From assembly GCF_028728205.1 (NCBI RefSeq), contig NZ_JAQYUU010000001.1, positions 248,001 to 312,000 on the forward strand: a DNA stretch of 64,000 bases, written 5' to 3'. Source of the DNA: Clostridium sp. 'White wine YQ'. GTDB lineage: Bacteria > Bacillota > Clostridia > Clostridiales > Clostridiaceae. The notes under the pieces are model-generated. The model saw only the letters and a list, made by a program, of their open reading frames with translations, did no database searches and was not told the DNA's origin. Shown here one piece after another: positions 35,506 to 44,219 of this stretch; the first letter of the stretch is position 1, and each line of letters opens with the position of its first letter. Both the position numbers and the translations under genes were made by a program.

Positions 35506-37305
35506 ATGACCTTGGGAAGATTATGGCCTTTAGTATTTTCCTTAGCTTTAGTAGGAATAATTCTACTTTATATGCTTAAGCAAAAAAGAAAAAATGAAGA
35601 TGTTCCATCTTTAATATTGTGGAAAGAAGTATATAGAAATATTAAGGCAAAATCCCCTTGGGAAAAGCTAAGAAAGAATATTCTAATGATATTACAACTA
35701 ATAATTGTGGCATTACTTATTTTTTCTCTTCTTGAACCAATTACACTTTTAGGTGGCAAGGAGTTTAGAAATTTAATTATTGTTTTCGACATAACTGGGA
35801 GTATGAAAGCAAAGACTCAAGAAAAATCTAAATTTCAGATAGCACAAGAAGAAATGGAAAAACTAATTTCTTCCACAAAGGAAGGTGCAAATGTAACAAT
35901 ATTAACAAGTGGAAAATATAGCAAAGTTGAACTCTCTAATGAAAGAAATAAAAGTGTAATATTAGATAAAATTAAGGATCTATCACCAGAAGATACAACA
36001 GGGAAAATAGAAGATTCCCTCTCATTGGTTAAAAGCTTATGCAATTCTGTAGAGGGTAGTGAGGTTGTATTTTTAACGGATAAGGATTTTTCACTTGAAG
36101 GAATAAATGGGAGTATTATTAATTTATCCTCAAAGGGTAATAATGCATCAGTGGATTTAGTTAGTTATAAGGAAACTGATAAGGGATTATCAGTGATTTC
36201 AAAGATTACAAATAGGGGAACTTACGAGTATAAAGGTGATTTCTCATTGTATGGAGATGATAAATTATTAGCAGTAAAAGAGATAGATCTTTCTAAGAAT
36301 GAAAGTAAGGTGCTAACTTTTGAATTAGAAAGTAAGAATGTAAGCATTTTAAAAGGGGAATTATCTGAAAAGGATGCAATATTAGAAGATAACACTTATT
36401 ACACATTTGTAAGAAGGGAAGAAAATCAAAAAGTTTTATTGTTATCAGAGAAAAATTTATTTATAGAAAAAGCATTGAAGACAGTTAAAGGAATCGAGGT
36501 ATCAAAGGTAGATTCGCTTCAGAATTATAACCCAAAGGATGAATATGATATATATATATTTGATGGAATAATTCCGGATAAACTGCCGGAGAAAGGAAAT
36601 ATAATATTTATTAATGCTCCTTCAAATGAGTATTTTAAAGTTTCTAAGGAAGTAGAAGGCGGAAATGGAAATGCAAAAGCAGATACTCCATTAACGGATA
36701 AAATTAAGAACTTAAAGTTTGGGGTAAAGAGTATAAATGAGATACAGAAGGAAGGATATTTAAAAGGATTTTTATCTATAAAGGATAGAGAAGCAGCCTT
36801 TTATGGAGAAAAAGATGGAAGAAAGTTAATAGCTATTCCCTTTAAGTTAAATGATAGTGATATTGTTCTTAAACCAGAGTTCCCTATCATGATTCATAAT
36901 TTTATTAACTTTTTAAGCTTAGGGGGAATATTAAGTTCAGGAGAATTTTCTTCTGGGGAAAGTGTTCCTTTAAATCCTAATATTGATGGAGGAGATATTA
37001 AAATAATAAATCCTGAAGGAAAAGAGAAAAGTATGCCAATTAGATTTCCTATGAAAGAGTTTGATGAAACCAATAAAGTTGGTATATATAAAGTTACTCA
37101 GGATATTAAAGGTGAGAAGAAAGAGGAAAGGTTTGGAGTTAATTTTCCTTCAAGTGAGGAATCTGATGTAACAGAAGGTGGAAGTGAAAAGGGAGATAAT
37201 AAAGAATTTAAAGTTAGAGGAGGAAGAAATCTAACTGAATATATAGTTATACTTTCTTTAATTGTTCTAATGATGGAATGGTTTATTTATACCAAAAAGA
37301 AATAG
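35506..37305 (+). CDS. BatA-like membrane protein with VWA domain
   Basis: The 599-residue protein has two N-terminal helices, the first around PLVFSLALVGIILLYML, of the BatA/aerotolerance N-terminal type. A VWA domain follows, with a MIDAS-like DITGSM beginning at Asp95 and TDKD later. A long extracytoplasmic region precedes a final C-terminal helix. The MIDAS has Thr where the first Ser is usual. It follows DUF58 by 10 bases. It probably displays a metal-binding VWA module that the MoxR ATPase remodels. Confidence 0.82.
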   Translation: MTLGRLWPLVFSLALVGIILLYMLKQKRKNEDVPSLILWKEVYRNIKAKSPWEKLRKNILMILQLIIVALLIFSLLEPITLLGGKEFRNLIIVFDITGSMKAKTQEKSKFQIAQEEMEKLISSTKEGANVTILTSGKYSKVELSNERNKSVILDKIKDLSPEDTTGKIEDSLSLVKSLCNSVEGSEVVFLTDKDFSLEGINGSIINLSSKGNNASVDLVSYKETDKGLSVISKITNRGTYEYKGDFSLYGDDKLLAVKEIDLSKNESKVLTFELESKNVSILKGELSEKDAILEDNTYYTFVRREENQKVLLLSEKNLFIEKALKTVKGIEVSKVDSLQNYNPKDEYDIYIFDGIIPDKLPEKGNIIFINAPSNEYFKVSKEVEGGNGNAKADTPLTDKIKNLKFGVKSINEIQKEGYLKGFLSIKDREAAFYGEKDGRKLIAIPFKLNDSDIVLKPEFPIMIHNFINFLSLGGILSSGEFSSGESVPLNPNIDGGDIKIINPEGKEKSMPIRFPMKEFDETNKVGIYKVTQDIKGEKKEERFGVNFPSSEESDVTEGGSEKGDNKEFKVRGGRNLTEYIVILSLIVLMMEWFIYTKKK

Positions 37306-37316
37306 GAGGTGAAAGA

Positions 37317-40082
37317 GTGTCAATTGAAGTATTAAGACCTATTTATCTAATATTAATTCCTATACTTATGATATTTATTATTTATTTAGGCAAAAGCATA
37401 ATTGAAGATAAGAAAAGAAAAAGATTAATTATTATCATAAGATGTATTATTGCTATACTTTTAACTCTTTCGCTGGTAAATGTTACGGTGAATAAAATAA
37501 CAAAAGACACCTCAACAATATTCTTACTAGATTTATCTCATTCCAATGAGGAGTTTAAAGAAACCGGACAAGATTTTATTAAAAAAACTCTAAAAGAAAT
37601 GGGAACTAGCGACTATGCAGGAGTAGTGGTGTTTGGACAAGATGCAAAGGTTGAAAAATTTGTATCAAAGAGCAAGACAATTAACACTATAGAAAGTAAG
37701 CCAATAGCTTCAGCAACGAATATTGAAAATGCAATTAATACTGGAATATCACTTTTCCCATCAGATAAAGCAAAAAGATTTGTATTAATTACAGATGGAG
37801 AAGAGAATATAGGAAAGCTAGAAAAAACGATTCCTTCTTTAAATGAACAAAATATTGATATGAAAGTATATAAGGTGGAAAAAAGCTTCAAAAAAGAAGT
37901 TTATGTGGATAATTTAAAATTACCTGACAAAATAAATATTGGAGATGAATTTTCAATAGGAGTTGGAATTTATTCTAATATACAAACAAAAACAAAGGTA
38001 TATCTATATGAGGGGAGCACATTAAAAGCTCAAAGTGAAGTTTCCATTACCAAAGGAATGAATAACTTTACCTTTAAGGACATACAAAAATCAGGAGGAG
38101 TTAAGAATTACAAGGTAGTAATTGATCCTGCTGAGGATACAGAAGTTAAAAATAATGAATATATTGGATATACAAATGTTTTAACAAAAGAAAGAATATT
38201 TATAGCTGAAGGGAAAAAAGGACAAGGAGACAATATTGCAAATATCCTATCTTCACTTGGATATTCTTACGATAGGGGAAGTGGTAAAGAGCTTCCTAAT
38301 GCATTAAAGGATATGTTAGCCTATAAGGGAATTATATCAGTGGACGTTCATGGAGAGGATTTCCCAAAAGGATTTAAAGATTCACTAGATAGTTATGTTA
38401 AGGAATATGGTGGAGCATTTATTGCTACAGGAGGTGAGGACTCCTATGCATTAGGTGAGTATACCAATACTCCTTTAGAAAAAGTACTTCCTGTAAATAT
38501 GGACATGAGAGGGAAAAAAGAGATACCCAAGATGAGTATTGCACTAGTAATTGATCATTCAGGAAGTATGGGAGGAGGAACTGGAGAGGTTTCTAAATTA
38601 ACCTTGGCAAAAGAAGCTGCTCAAAAAGCAGCCGATACATTGAGAGAAAATGATGAAATTGGAGTAATAGCATTTGATCAAAGTTATTCTTGGATTGTTA
38701 AGGGGGAAAAAGGAAGTAATAAAGAAGTTGTTAAAGATAAGATTGGTCAGATACAGGTAAATGGAGGAACAAGTATTTATCCAGCCCTTAAAGAAGCATA
38801 CGAATATGTAAAAAAATCTGATGCAAAGATAAAACATATAATTTTACTTACTGATGGTCAAGATGGTTTTAGGCAATATGATGATATTATAAGCGGTCTA
38901 GGGGAAAATAATATAACATTATCTACAGTATCTGTAGGAGAAGATGCTGATACAAAGTTATTACAATCGCTAGCAGAGTCTGGAAAAGGAAGAAGTTATC
39001 ATACTGATATTTATACAGATTTGCCAAGGATATTTGCAAAAGAAATTTTTATGGCTTCAAAAGCATACCTAAATAATAGGGAATTCACACCTAAGCTTGT
39101 AAATTCACATGAGATTTTAGATGGAGTTATAAGCGACGGGAAGATTCCTAATCTGCTAGGATACATTGGTACCTCACCAAAGGAGAATGCTACAGTAGTT
39201 TTTAATTCTGATGAGGATGATCCTATATTAGCACTTTGGCAATATGGTCTTGGAAGAAGTATTGCCTGGACTTCAGATGTAACAGGAAGATGGGATGCTA
39301 ATTATACTAATTGGAACGGATATAAGAAGCTATGGGGAAATATCTTAAATTGGTCATTAGAGGATTACACTAGCGGGGAAAGTAACTTAAATATTTCTGT
39401 GCAAGGAAATGAAGCTCATATCGAGTATAAATCAAATTCCATTAAGGATAATACTAAATTAAGTGGAATATATACTAAAAGTGATGGTTCACAAGGGGAT
39501 TTCAACTTAGATATTAAAGCACCAGGAGTCTATGAGAAGAATATTTCACTAGATGAGAGCAGCTTTTATTCAGTAAGTGTTAGAGAAGAAAACGACGGTA
39601 AGATTACATCAGTAAAAAATGGAGTAATAGCCTTACAATATTCATTAGAGTATAAGCTTATGGGAGATACAGGAGCATTAGATTCTCTTGTAGAAGGTAC
39701 AAATGGTAAGTTTATTAAATCACCTAAGGAAATATTTAATGGCGAAATAAAGAAGGTTAAAGGTGGAATAAATCTTTCTTTGCCTCTTACAATACTAGCA
39801 TTAATATTATTAATGTTTGAAATAGCTTATAGAAGATTAGATTTTAATATAACTTTACCTCAATTCTTTAAAAGAATTGATTTTAAGAAAAAAGCAAAAA
39901 AAGCTTCACCAAAGAAAGAGAGAAACTTAGTAGAAAGTAAAGTAGAATTTACCCCTAAGGTTACAGAGAATAGTCAAGTTCCAAAAGAAAAAGTTAAAAA
40001 AGATAGAGAAAAGCAAAATGAAAAGGCAAAACTAAATACTGAATTATTATTAAAGAAAAAGAAAGATAGAAGTAATGAATAA
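37317..40082 (+). CDS. Large VWA-domain membrane protein with glutamine-amidotransferase-like region
   Basis: The 921-residue protein starts at GTG 37317 behind AGGAGGTGA; ORF sequence upstream overlaps the previous gene without an RBS. It has two N-terminal helices, a degenerate first VWA-like fold (FLLDLSHSNEEF), and a GATase-1-like segment (GIISVDVHGEDFPKGF, YGGAFIATGGEDSYALG). A canonical VWA follows with MIDAS DHSGSM at Asp413. After one C-terminal helix it ends in a very basic tail. It is the last large gene of the operon. The role is unknown. Confidence 0.8.
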   Translation: MSIEVLRPIYLILIPILMIFIIYLGKSIIEDKKRKRLIIIIRCIIAILLTLSLVNVTVNKITKDTSTIFLLDLSHSNEEFKETGQDFIKKTLKEMGTSDYAGVVVFGQDAKVEKFVSKSKTINTIESKPIASATNIENAINTGISLFPSDKAKRFVLITDGEENIGKLEKTIPSLNEQNIDMKVYKVEKSFKKEVYVDNLKLPDKINIGDEFSIGVGIYSNIQTKTKVYLYEGSTLKAQSEVSITKGMNNFTFKDIQKSGGVKNYKVVIDPAEDTEVKNNEYIGYTNVLTKERIFIAEGKKGQGDNIANILSSLGYSYDRGSGKELPNALKDMLAYKGIISVDVHGEDFPKGFKDSLDSYVKEYGGAFIATGGEDSYALGEYTNTPLEKVLPVNMDMRGKKEIPKMSIALVIDHSGSMGGGTGEVSKLTLAKEAAQKAADTLRENDEIGVIAFDQSYSWIVKGEKGSNKEVVKDKIGQIQVNGGTSIYPALKEAYEYVKKSDAKIKHIILLTDGQDGFRQYDDIISGLGENNITLSTVSVGEDADTKLLQSLAESGKGRSYHTDIYTDLPRIFAKEIFMASKAYLNNREFTPKLVNSHEILDGVISDGKIPNLLGYIGTSPKENATVVFNSDEDDPILALWQYGLGRSIAWTSDVTGRWDANYTNWNGYKKLWGNILNWSLEDYTSGESNLNISVQGNEAHIEYKSNSIKDNTKLSGIYTKSDGSQGDFNLDIKAPGVYEKNISLDESSFYSVSVREENDGKITSVKNGVIALQYSLEYKLMGDTGALDSLVEGTNGKFIKSPKEIFNGEIKKVKGGINLSLPLTILALILLMFEIAYRRLDFNITLPQFFKRIDFKKKAKKASPKKERNLVESKVEFTPKVTENSQVPKEKVKKDREKQNEKAKLNTELLLKKKKDRSNE

Positions 40083-40130
40083 AATCTCCATAAAAGAAAA
40101 AGATAAACATAGTAAATTGGAGGTGAATTT

Positions 40131-40244
40131 ATGGCAAAGAAAGACCAAGAATCTTCATGGAATAGCAAAAGATTTAAGGAACCAAAAAAGAATACAGTAA
40201 CACCTGTACCGGAAATTCAAGGTAAAGAGAAGACTAAAGAATAA
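40131..40244 (+). CDS. Small basic hypothetical protein (37 aa)
   Basis: ATG 40131 follows GGAGGTG with ideal spacing and encodes 37 residues starting MAKKDQESSWNSKRFKE, rich in Lys, Pro and Thr with no hydrophobic segment. It lies 48 bases after the VWA gene and directly before a strong terminator, so it is the last gene of that operon. The function is unknown. Confidence 0.65.
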   Translation: MAKKDQESSWNSKRFKEPKKNTVTPVPEIQGKEKTKE

Positions 40245-40246
40245 TG

Positions 40247-40287
40247 AGTAGTGTGTTTGGATGTAATCACCAAACACACTACTTTTT
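40247..40287 (+). terminator. Terminator of the ABC/MoxR/VWA operon
   Basis: AGTAGTGTGTTTGG (40247-40260) pairs with CCAAACACACTACT (40270-40283), followed by TTTTT. Confidence 0.92.
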
Positions 40288-40409
40288 CGTGAATTATAAT
40301 TAACAATACTTTCATAAAATCTTATTAGTATTTACATATTTCGAATTATGTAAAGTGATATAATTTAATAAATAGATAATTTTACTTATATTAAGGCGAG
40401 GTGATTGTA

Positions 40410-40919
40410 TTGGATGTTAACAGTGTTATGAACAATTATACCATGTCCTCCTTATGGAAAAGTATTAATCCAAATTCAAATACTGTATCAGCTACAGTTC
40501 CATTAATTGAAAATGTTGATTCAAGTGTTAATAATAACTATCTAAAAAATAATTATTTCGGTGGAACAACAGATTCGGAATTGACGAGTATTTATAAGCA
40601 AGTTGAACCTGATTATGGTATTCCTTTGGTATATAGTAAATCGGGTGATTTAAGTATTCCAAATGATGTGGCACCAAATACAAATGGTGTATCCATAGAA
40701 GATTCAAATATACTAGCTCTTCTTCAAAGCAATTCATCTAATGGAGATCCTATAGATACAAATATTTTGGGACAATATGAATCAATAGAAAATGGTACAT
40801 ATAAAAATTCTGTTTCAAGTATACTAAATACAAACCCTTATGATATGTATAGCAGTGTGGATACCCTTACTTCAGGAACATCAGATAATTCAGGCAACTA
40901 CATAAATTCTAACGTATAA
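40410..40919 (+). CDS. Asn/Ser-rich hypothetical protein (169 aa)
   Basis: TTG at 40410 follows GAGGTG (40398-40403) after 6 bases. An in-frame GTG at 40401 lies within that RBS. The 169-residue product is rich in Asn, Ser, Asp and Tyr, with no signal peptide, membrane helix or recognisable domain, and looks largely disordered. Such composition is seen in some spore or surface proteins, but nothing here proves it. Only the RBS and the following terminator support it as a real gene. Confidence 0.6.
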   Translation: MDVNSVMNNYTMSSLWKSINPNSNTVSATVPLIENVDSSVNNNYLKNNYFGGTTDSELTSIYKQVEPDYGIPLVYSKSGDLSIPNDVAPNTNGVSIEDSNILALLQSNSSNGDPIDTNILGQYESIENGTYKNSVSSILNTNPYDMYSSVDTLTSGTSDNSGNYINSNV

Positions 40920-40931
40920 CATATTTCAATA

Positions 40932-40979
40932 AGTAACTAAGATATAAGAAAGATTTTCTCGTATTTTAGTTACTTTTTT
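40932..40979 (+). terminator. Terminator after the Asn/Ser-rich gene
   Basis: AGTAACTAA (40932-40940) with TTAGTTACT (40966-40974) around a 25-base loop, then TTTTT. Confidence 0.65.
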
Positions 40980-41062
40980 CTTAATTATGTCAAAAATAAA
41001 TGAATGTATAAATTATCATGATATAATACATAGGTATATTAAAATAAATGGAGGCAATAACA

Positions 41063-41566
41063 ATGGGATTAAGCGCTGATAATATTATAATAGCCTTGGT
41101 AGCTATCGTATTTTTATTTTTGGCAATAAAATTTATAAGAGGAGTAATAAAAGGAATTATAGTAGTATTATTGATATTAACCTTAGGTGTAAGTGCTTAT
41201 AATATTTTTATTACAAAAAAATCTATAGGCTACGAAGTAAACAGATATAAGACAGATTATTTATATTTTAAGAGCATTAGCTCAATTTCCTCTCATGCAA
41301 TAGAAAATATAGATGCTATTAAAGAAGGAAAAAACATTAAAGAAAATACTGATGAACTTATAATACTTAAAAATCATGCAGAGACATTAGAACATAGTAG
41401 TGAAATAAATGGAATACATAATAACTATATTAGGGGACTAGATACGGTGATTGTTGCAGCAAAAGGATATAAAACTGCTAATGAAGCTAAAGAGCAAGCA
41501 GATAAGTTACAAGAGGCTTCAAACTCACTGAATATAAGTTTGAAGGATATATTAAGTGGACAATAG
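41063..41566 (+). CDS. Hypothetical membrane protein (167 aa)
   Basis: The ATG at 41063 follows GGAGG; the ATG at 41048 is part of the RBS region. The 167-residue product has two closely spaced N-terminal helices (residues 6-45) and a helical, charged C-terminal domain of about 115 residues, probably outside the membrane. No family is recognised. A TATAAT at 41022-41027 with a weak -35 may serve as its promoter. Confidence 0.65.
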   Translation: MGLSADNIIIALVAIVFLFLAIKFIRGVIKGIIVVLLILTLGVSAYNIFITKKSIGYEVNRYKTDYLYFKSISSISSHAIENIDAIKEGKNIKENTDELIILKNHAETLEHSSEINGIHNNYIRGLDTVIVAAKGYKTANEAKEQADKLQEASNSLNISLKDILSGQ

Positions 41567-41661
41567 AAACGTTGAAGAAGTTAAAATTATGGAAATGACA
41601 GTTTTATTAATTTTTGAAATTTGATATAATTTTAATAATATTTAAGAAAAGGAAGATGAAG

Positions 41662-42528
41662 ATGAAAGATAATTTTTTTGTTAAAACTCATGGCTTGGGG
41701 AATGAATACATAGTTTTAGAAGAAGATAGAATTGATTTCACTCTTATTGATAGGGCTATTAAAAGAATTTGTAATGTTAATTTTGGTATAGGTTCTGATG
41801 GAATTTTACTTAAAGTAAAATCAGAAAAAGCTGATTTTGGATTAAGAATATATAATCCAGATGGCTCAGAAGCTGAAAAAAGTGGCAATGGTTTAAGAAT
41901 ATTTTGCAAGTATATTTATGATTATGGTTTTACTAATAATGAAGTTTTCACAGTTGAGACAAAAGGTGGAATAGTTAAGGCTAATATTGTTGAAACATCT
42001 AATTCAAAGGCCAAATTAATTACAGTTGATATGGGAAAAGCAATTTTTAAAGCAAGTGATATTCCTACAAACTTTAAAAGTGAAGAAGTTATAGGTGAAA
42101 AAATCACACTTAATAATAAGGAATTTGAAATAAATTGTGTTTCCTTAGGAAATCCACATTGTGTAATAATAAAAGAGGAGTTAGACATTGATGAAATAAA
42201 AACCTTTGGGCCATTAATTGAGAATTACAAGGAGTTTCCAAATAGAATTAATACTCAATTTGCAAAAGTGATTTCTAAGGATGAGGCTCAAATACTAATA
42301 TGGGAAAGAGGAGCTGGATTTACGCTAGCTTCAGGAAGTTCTTCTTGTGCAGTTGCCTCTGTTTTAAGAAAAAGAGGATTAATTAATGATAAAGTTAAAA
42401 TAAAGATGCTAGGTGGAGAACTAATTATTGAAATTGATGACAACTGGAATGTAAGAATGACAGGGGAAGTTAGAGAAATCGCAAAAGGAAATTTAAGTTC
42501 AGAACTTGTTGAAGATTTAAATAAATAA
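41662..42528 (+). CDS. Diaminopimelate epimerase-like protein lacking both catalytic cysteines
   Basis: The 288-residue protein has the two-lobed DapF fold, with HGLGNEYIV, GIGSDGIL, IYNPDGSEAE, VSLGNPHCVI and WERGAGFTLASG at the expected places. In true DapF the two catalytic bases are Cys, in CGNG and ACGTG. Here they read SGNG (Ser74) and ASGSS (Ser224), so both are Ser. The family uses two thiols for the 1,1-proton transfer, so classical epimerase activity is doubtful. It may act on another substrate. ATG 41662 is best placed after GGAAG. An ATG two codons earlier is possible. Confidence 0.85.
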   Translation: MKDNFFVKTHGLGNEYIVLEEDRIDFTLIDRAIKRICNVNFGIGSDGILLKVKSEKADFGLRIYNPDGSEAEKSGNGLRIFCKYIYDYGFTNNEVFTVETKGGIVKANIVETSNSKAKLITVDMGKAIFKASDIPTNFKSEEVIGEKITLNNKEFEINCVSLGNPHCVIIKEELDIDEIKTFGPLIENYKEFPNRINTQFAKVISKDEAQILIWERGAGFTLASGSSSCAVASVLRKRGLINDKVKIKMLGGELIIEIDDNWNVRMTGEVREIAKGNLSSELVEDLNK

Positions 42529-42555
42529 TATATATTTAAAGCATTATGTAAGTAG

Positions 42556-42592
42556 TGGGAAAGAACTATAAAAATAGTCTTTCCCATTTTTT
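42556..42592. terminator. Terminator between the DapF-like and DUF3243 genes
   Basis: TGGGAAAGA (42556-42564) and TCTTTCCCA (42578-42586) enclose ACTATAAAAATAG, which itself pairs. TTTTTT follows on the plus strand. The convergent DUF3243 gene ends at 42612. Confidence 0.85.
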
Positions 42593-42611
42593 GTATAAGA
42601 AGATTGATTAC

Positions 42612-42857
42612 TTATTTATCAGAAATTTTTACAACAAGTTTAGCTAATGTATTTCTATCATTTTCATCAGCTGCATCCCACAATTCTTTAAGAAGCCTTT
42701 CCTCATGATTTCGTGGATCTACGTTATTTGAAAGAAATGTACCTACCTTTTCAGCAACTCCAGTAATAGTTTTATCAGAAAGTCCTACAGTTTCGCCAGC
42801 ATCAATAGCTTTACCTAAGGTAGCTTTCCAAGAATCCCAGTCTTTTAATGTATCCAT
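42612..42857 (-). CDS. DUF3243 domain protein
   Basis: ATG 42857 follows GGGAGG. The 81-residue product begins MDTLKDWDSWKATLGKAIDAG and contains VAEKVGTFLSNNVDPRNHEE and KELWDAADENDRNTLAKLVVK, the pattern of the DUF3243 family (B. subtilis YmfJ-like). It is small, helical, acidic and soluble. The function is not known. It is a single gene. Confidence 0.85.
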   Translation of the reverse strand: MDTLKDWDSWKATLGKAIDAGETVGLSDKTITGVAEKVGTFLSNNVDPRNHEERLLKELWDAADENDRNTLAKLVVKISDK

Positions 42858-42934
42858 GTTATAAAACCTCCCTAAACTATTATTTACTCTATTATTATTT
42901 ATAATTTTCAAATAAACTATGTAAAAATAAACCC

Positions 42935-42963
42935 TTGATAAATGTTAAATATAAAGGTATAAT
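42935..42963 (+). promoter_or_regulatory. Promoter of the lysine riboswitch-dapA transcript
   Basis: TTGATA (42935-42940), 17-base spacer, TATAAT (42958-42963). Confidence 0.8.
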
Positions 42964-42987
42964 TAACAAAAAAGTTAATATTTTTTG

Positions 42988-43152
42988 AGATAGAGGCGCG
43001 ATGTTTAAAAGTACCATTACTGAGGTAAGCACATAGATGTTTTGGAAAAGGAACCATCGCCGAAGTGTATAGCTGATGCTTTAAGGCTATATTGCTGGTT
43101 TTGTATAAAATATATGCAAGACTGTCACAAGTTTTTGTGGAGTGCTATACAT
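42988..43152 (+). ncRNA. Lysine riboswitch (L box)
   Basis: The conserved blocks occur in order: AGAGGCGCGATG, AAAAGTA, GAGGTAAGCA, CCATCGCCGAAG, TTGCTGGTTTTG, AGACTGTCAC and TGTGGAGTGCTAT. They form the five-way junction of the lysine aptamer. It precedes dapA, the first committed step to lysine and diaminopimelate, and is followed by an intrinsic terminator. Confidence 0.95.
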
Positions 43153-43188
43153 GGAAATTTATTCGATTAAATAAATTAAGAATAATTT

Positions 43189-43216
43189 AACCTTGGTATT
43201 CTCCAAGGTTTTTTTT
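43189..43216 (+). terminator. Riboswitch-controlled terminator before dapA
   Basis: AACCTTGG (43189-43196), TATTCT, CCAAGGTT (43203-43210), then TTTTTT. Lysine binding should favour it. Confidence 0.9.
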
Positions 43217-43234
43217 AATTTTAGGAGGTATATT

Positions 43235-44104
43235 ATGTCAGTTCAAGGAGTTTTTGTCCCATTAATAACGCCATTTAAAAATGATGAATTAGATTTAGTA
43301 TCATATAAGAAAATGGTAGAGTATTATCTAGCTAAAGGTGTTAGTGGTTTTATGCCATTAGGAACAACTGGAGAAAGTCCAACTATTGAGGATAAGGAAT
43401 ATGAAACTATAGTAGAAAAAACAATGGAATATGTTAATAATGCAGTTCCAGTATATTTTGGTTTAGGTGGAAACAATACTAAAAAGGTTAAGGAAAAATT
43501 AAAGATAGTTGAAAAATATAATGTAGATGGTATATTATCAGTTTCACCATATTATTCAAGACCTGATCAAAGGGGAATATATGAACATTTTAAGAGTATT
43601 TCTGAAGCAACTGATTTAGATATAATTTTATATAATATTCCATATAGAACTGGTAGAAATATTGAGAATAGTACTATTTATAAATTAGCTGAATTAAAAA
43701 ATATTGTAGGAATAAAAGATGCATCAGGAGATATAAAGCAAACTACAGATCTTCTTATTAATCCGCCAAAGGATTTTTCAATTTTGACAGGTGAAGACAG
43801 CTTTTTCTATACTACACTAACCCTTGGAGGACATGGTGGAATATTGGCTTCATCTCATCTTCATACAGAAAGCTTTATAGAGGTATATAATAAGGTTAAA
43901 GAAAATAACCATGAAGAAGCTTTAAGAATATGGAAAGAACTATATCAATTTGTTCCTATGCTATTTGCGGAACCTAATCCAGCACCACTTAAATATATTT
44001 TAAATAAGATAGGATTAATTGAATCCCCAGAACTAAGACTTCCACTCACTCAAATAAGCGATGAATTAAAAGAAAAATTAAACGAAATTTTAAAATTAAA
44101 ATAA
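43235..44104 (+). CDS. dapA: 4-hydroxy-tetrahydrodipicolinate synthase
   Basis: DapA condenses pyruvate with aspartate semialdehyde, the entry to lysine, cell-wall diaminopimelate and, in spores, dipicolinate. The 289-residue TIM barrel shows GTTGESPT (the Thr-Thr pair), YYSRPDQRGIYEHF with the catalytic Tyr region, and the Schiff-base Lys in VGIKDASGD. The ATG at 43235 follows AGGAGG; the frame is open further upstream, but only through the terminator. The lysine riboswitch leader supports DapA over N-acetylneuraminate lyase relatives. A terminator follows. Confidence 0.95.
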   Translation: MSVQGVFVPLITPFKNDELDLVSYKKMVEYYLAKGVSGFMPLGTTGESPTIEDKEYETIVEKTMEYVNNAVPVYFGLGGNNTKKVKEKLKIVEKYNVDGILSVSPYYSRPDQRGIYEHFKSISEATDLDIILYNIPYRTGRNIENSTIYKLAELKNIVGIKDASGDIKQTTDLLINPPKDFSILTGEDSFFYTTLTLGGHGGILASSHLHTESFIEVYNKVKENNHEEALRIWKELYQFVPMLFAEPNPAPLKYILNKIGLIESPELRLPLTQISDELKEKLNEILKLK

Positions 44105-44109
44105 AAAAT

Positions 44110-44151
44110 TAGGGAGATCAAAGAAAATAACTTTTTGCTCTCCTTTTTTTT
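44110..44151 (+). terminator. Terminator after dapA
   Basis: AGGGAGA pairs with TCTCCT across an inner CAAAG/CTTTTTG arm, followed by TTTTTTT ending near 44151. Confidence 0.7.
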
Positions 44152-44219
44152 ACTCAATTACCTCTAAGTTATTATTTTATTATTCTTAAATTTGCTCAAA
44201 ATAATCATGAGGTGATTAT

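Noticed and set aside
43193..43234. N-terminal extension of dapA by 14 codons
   Set aside because: It would read through the riboswitch terminator and lacks an RBS; AGGAGG fits ATG 43235.
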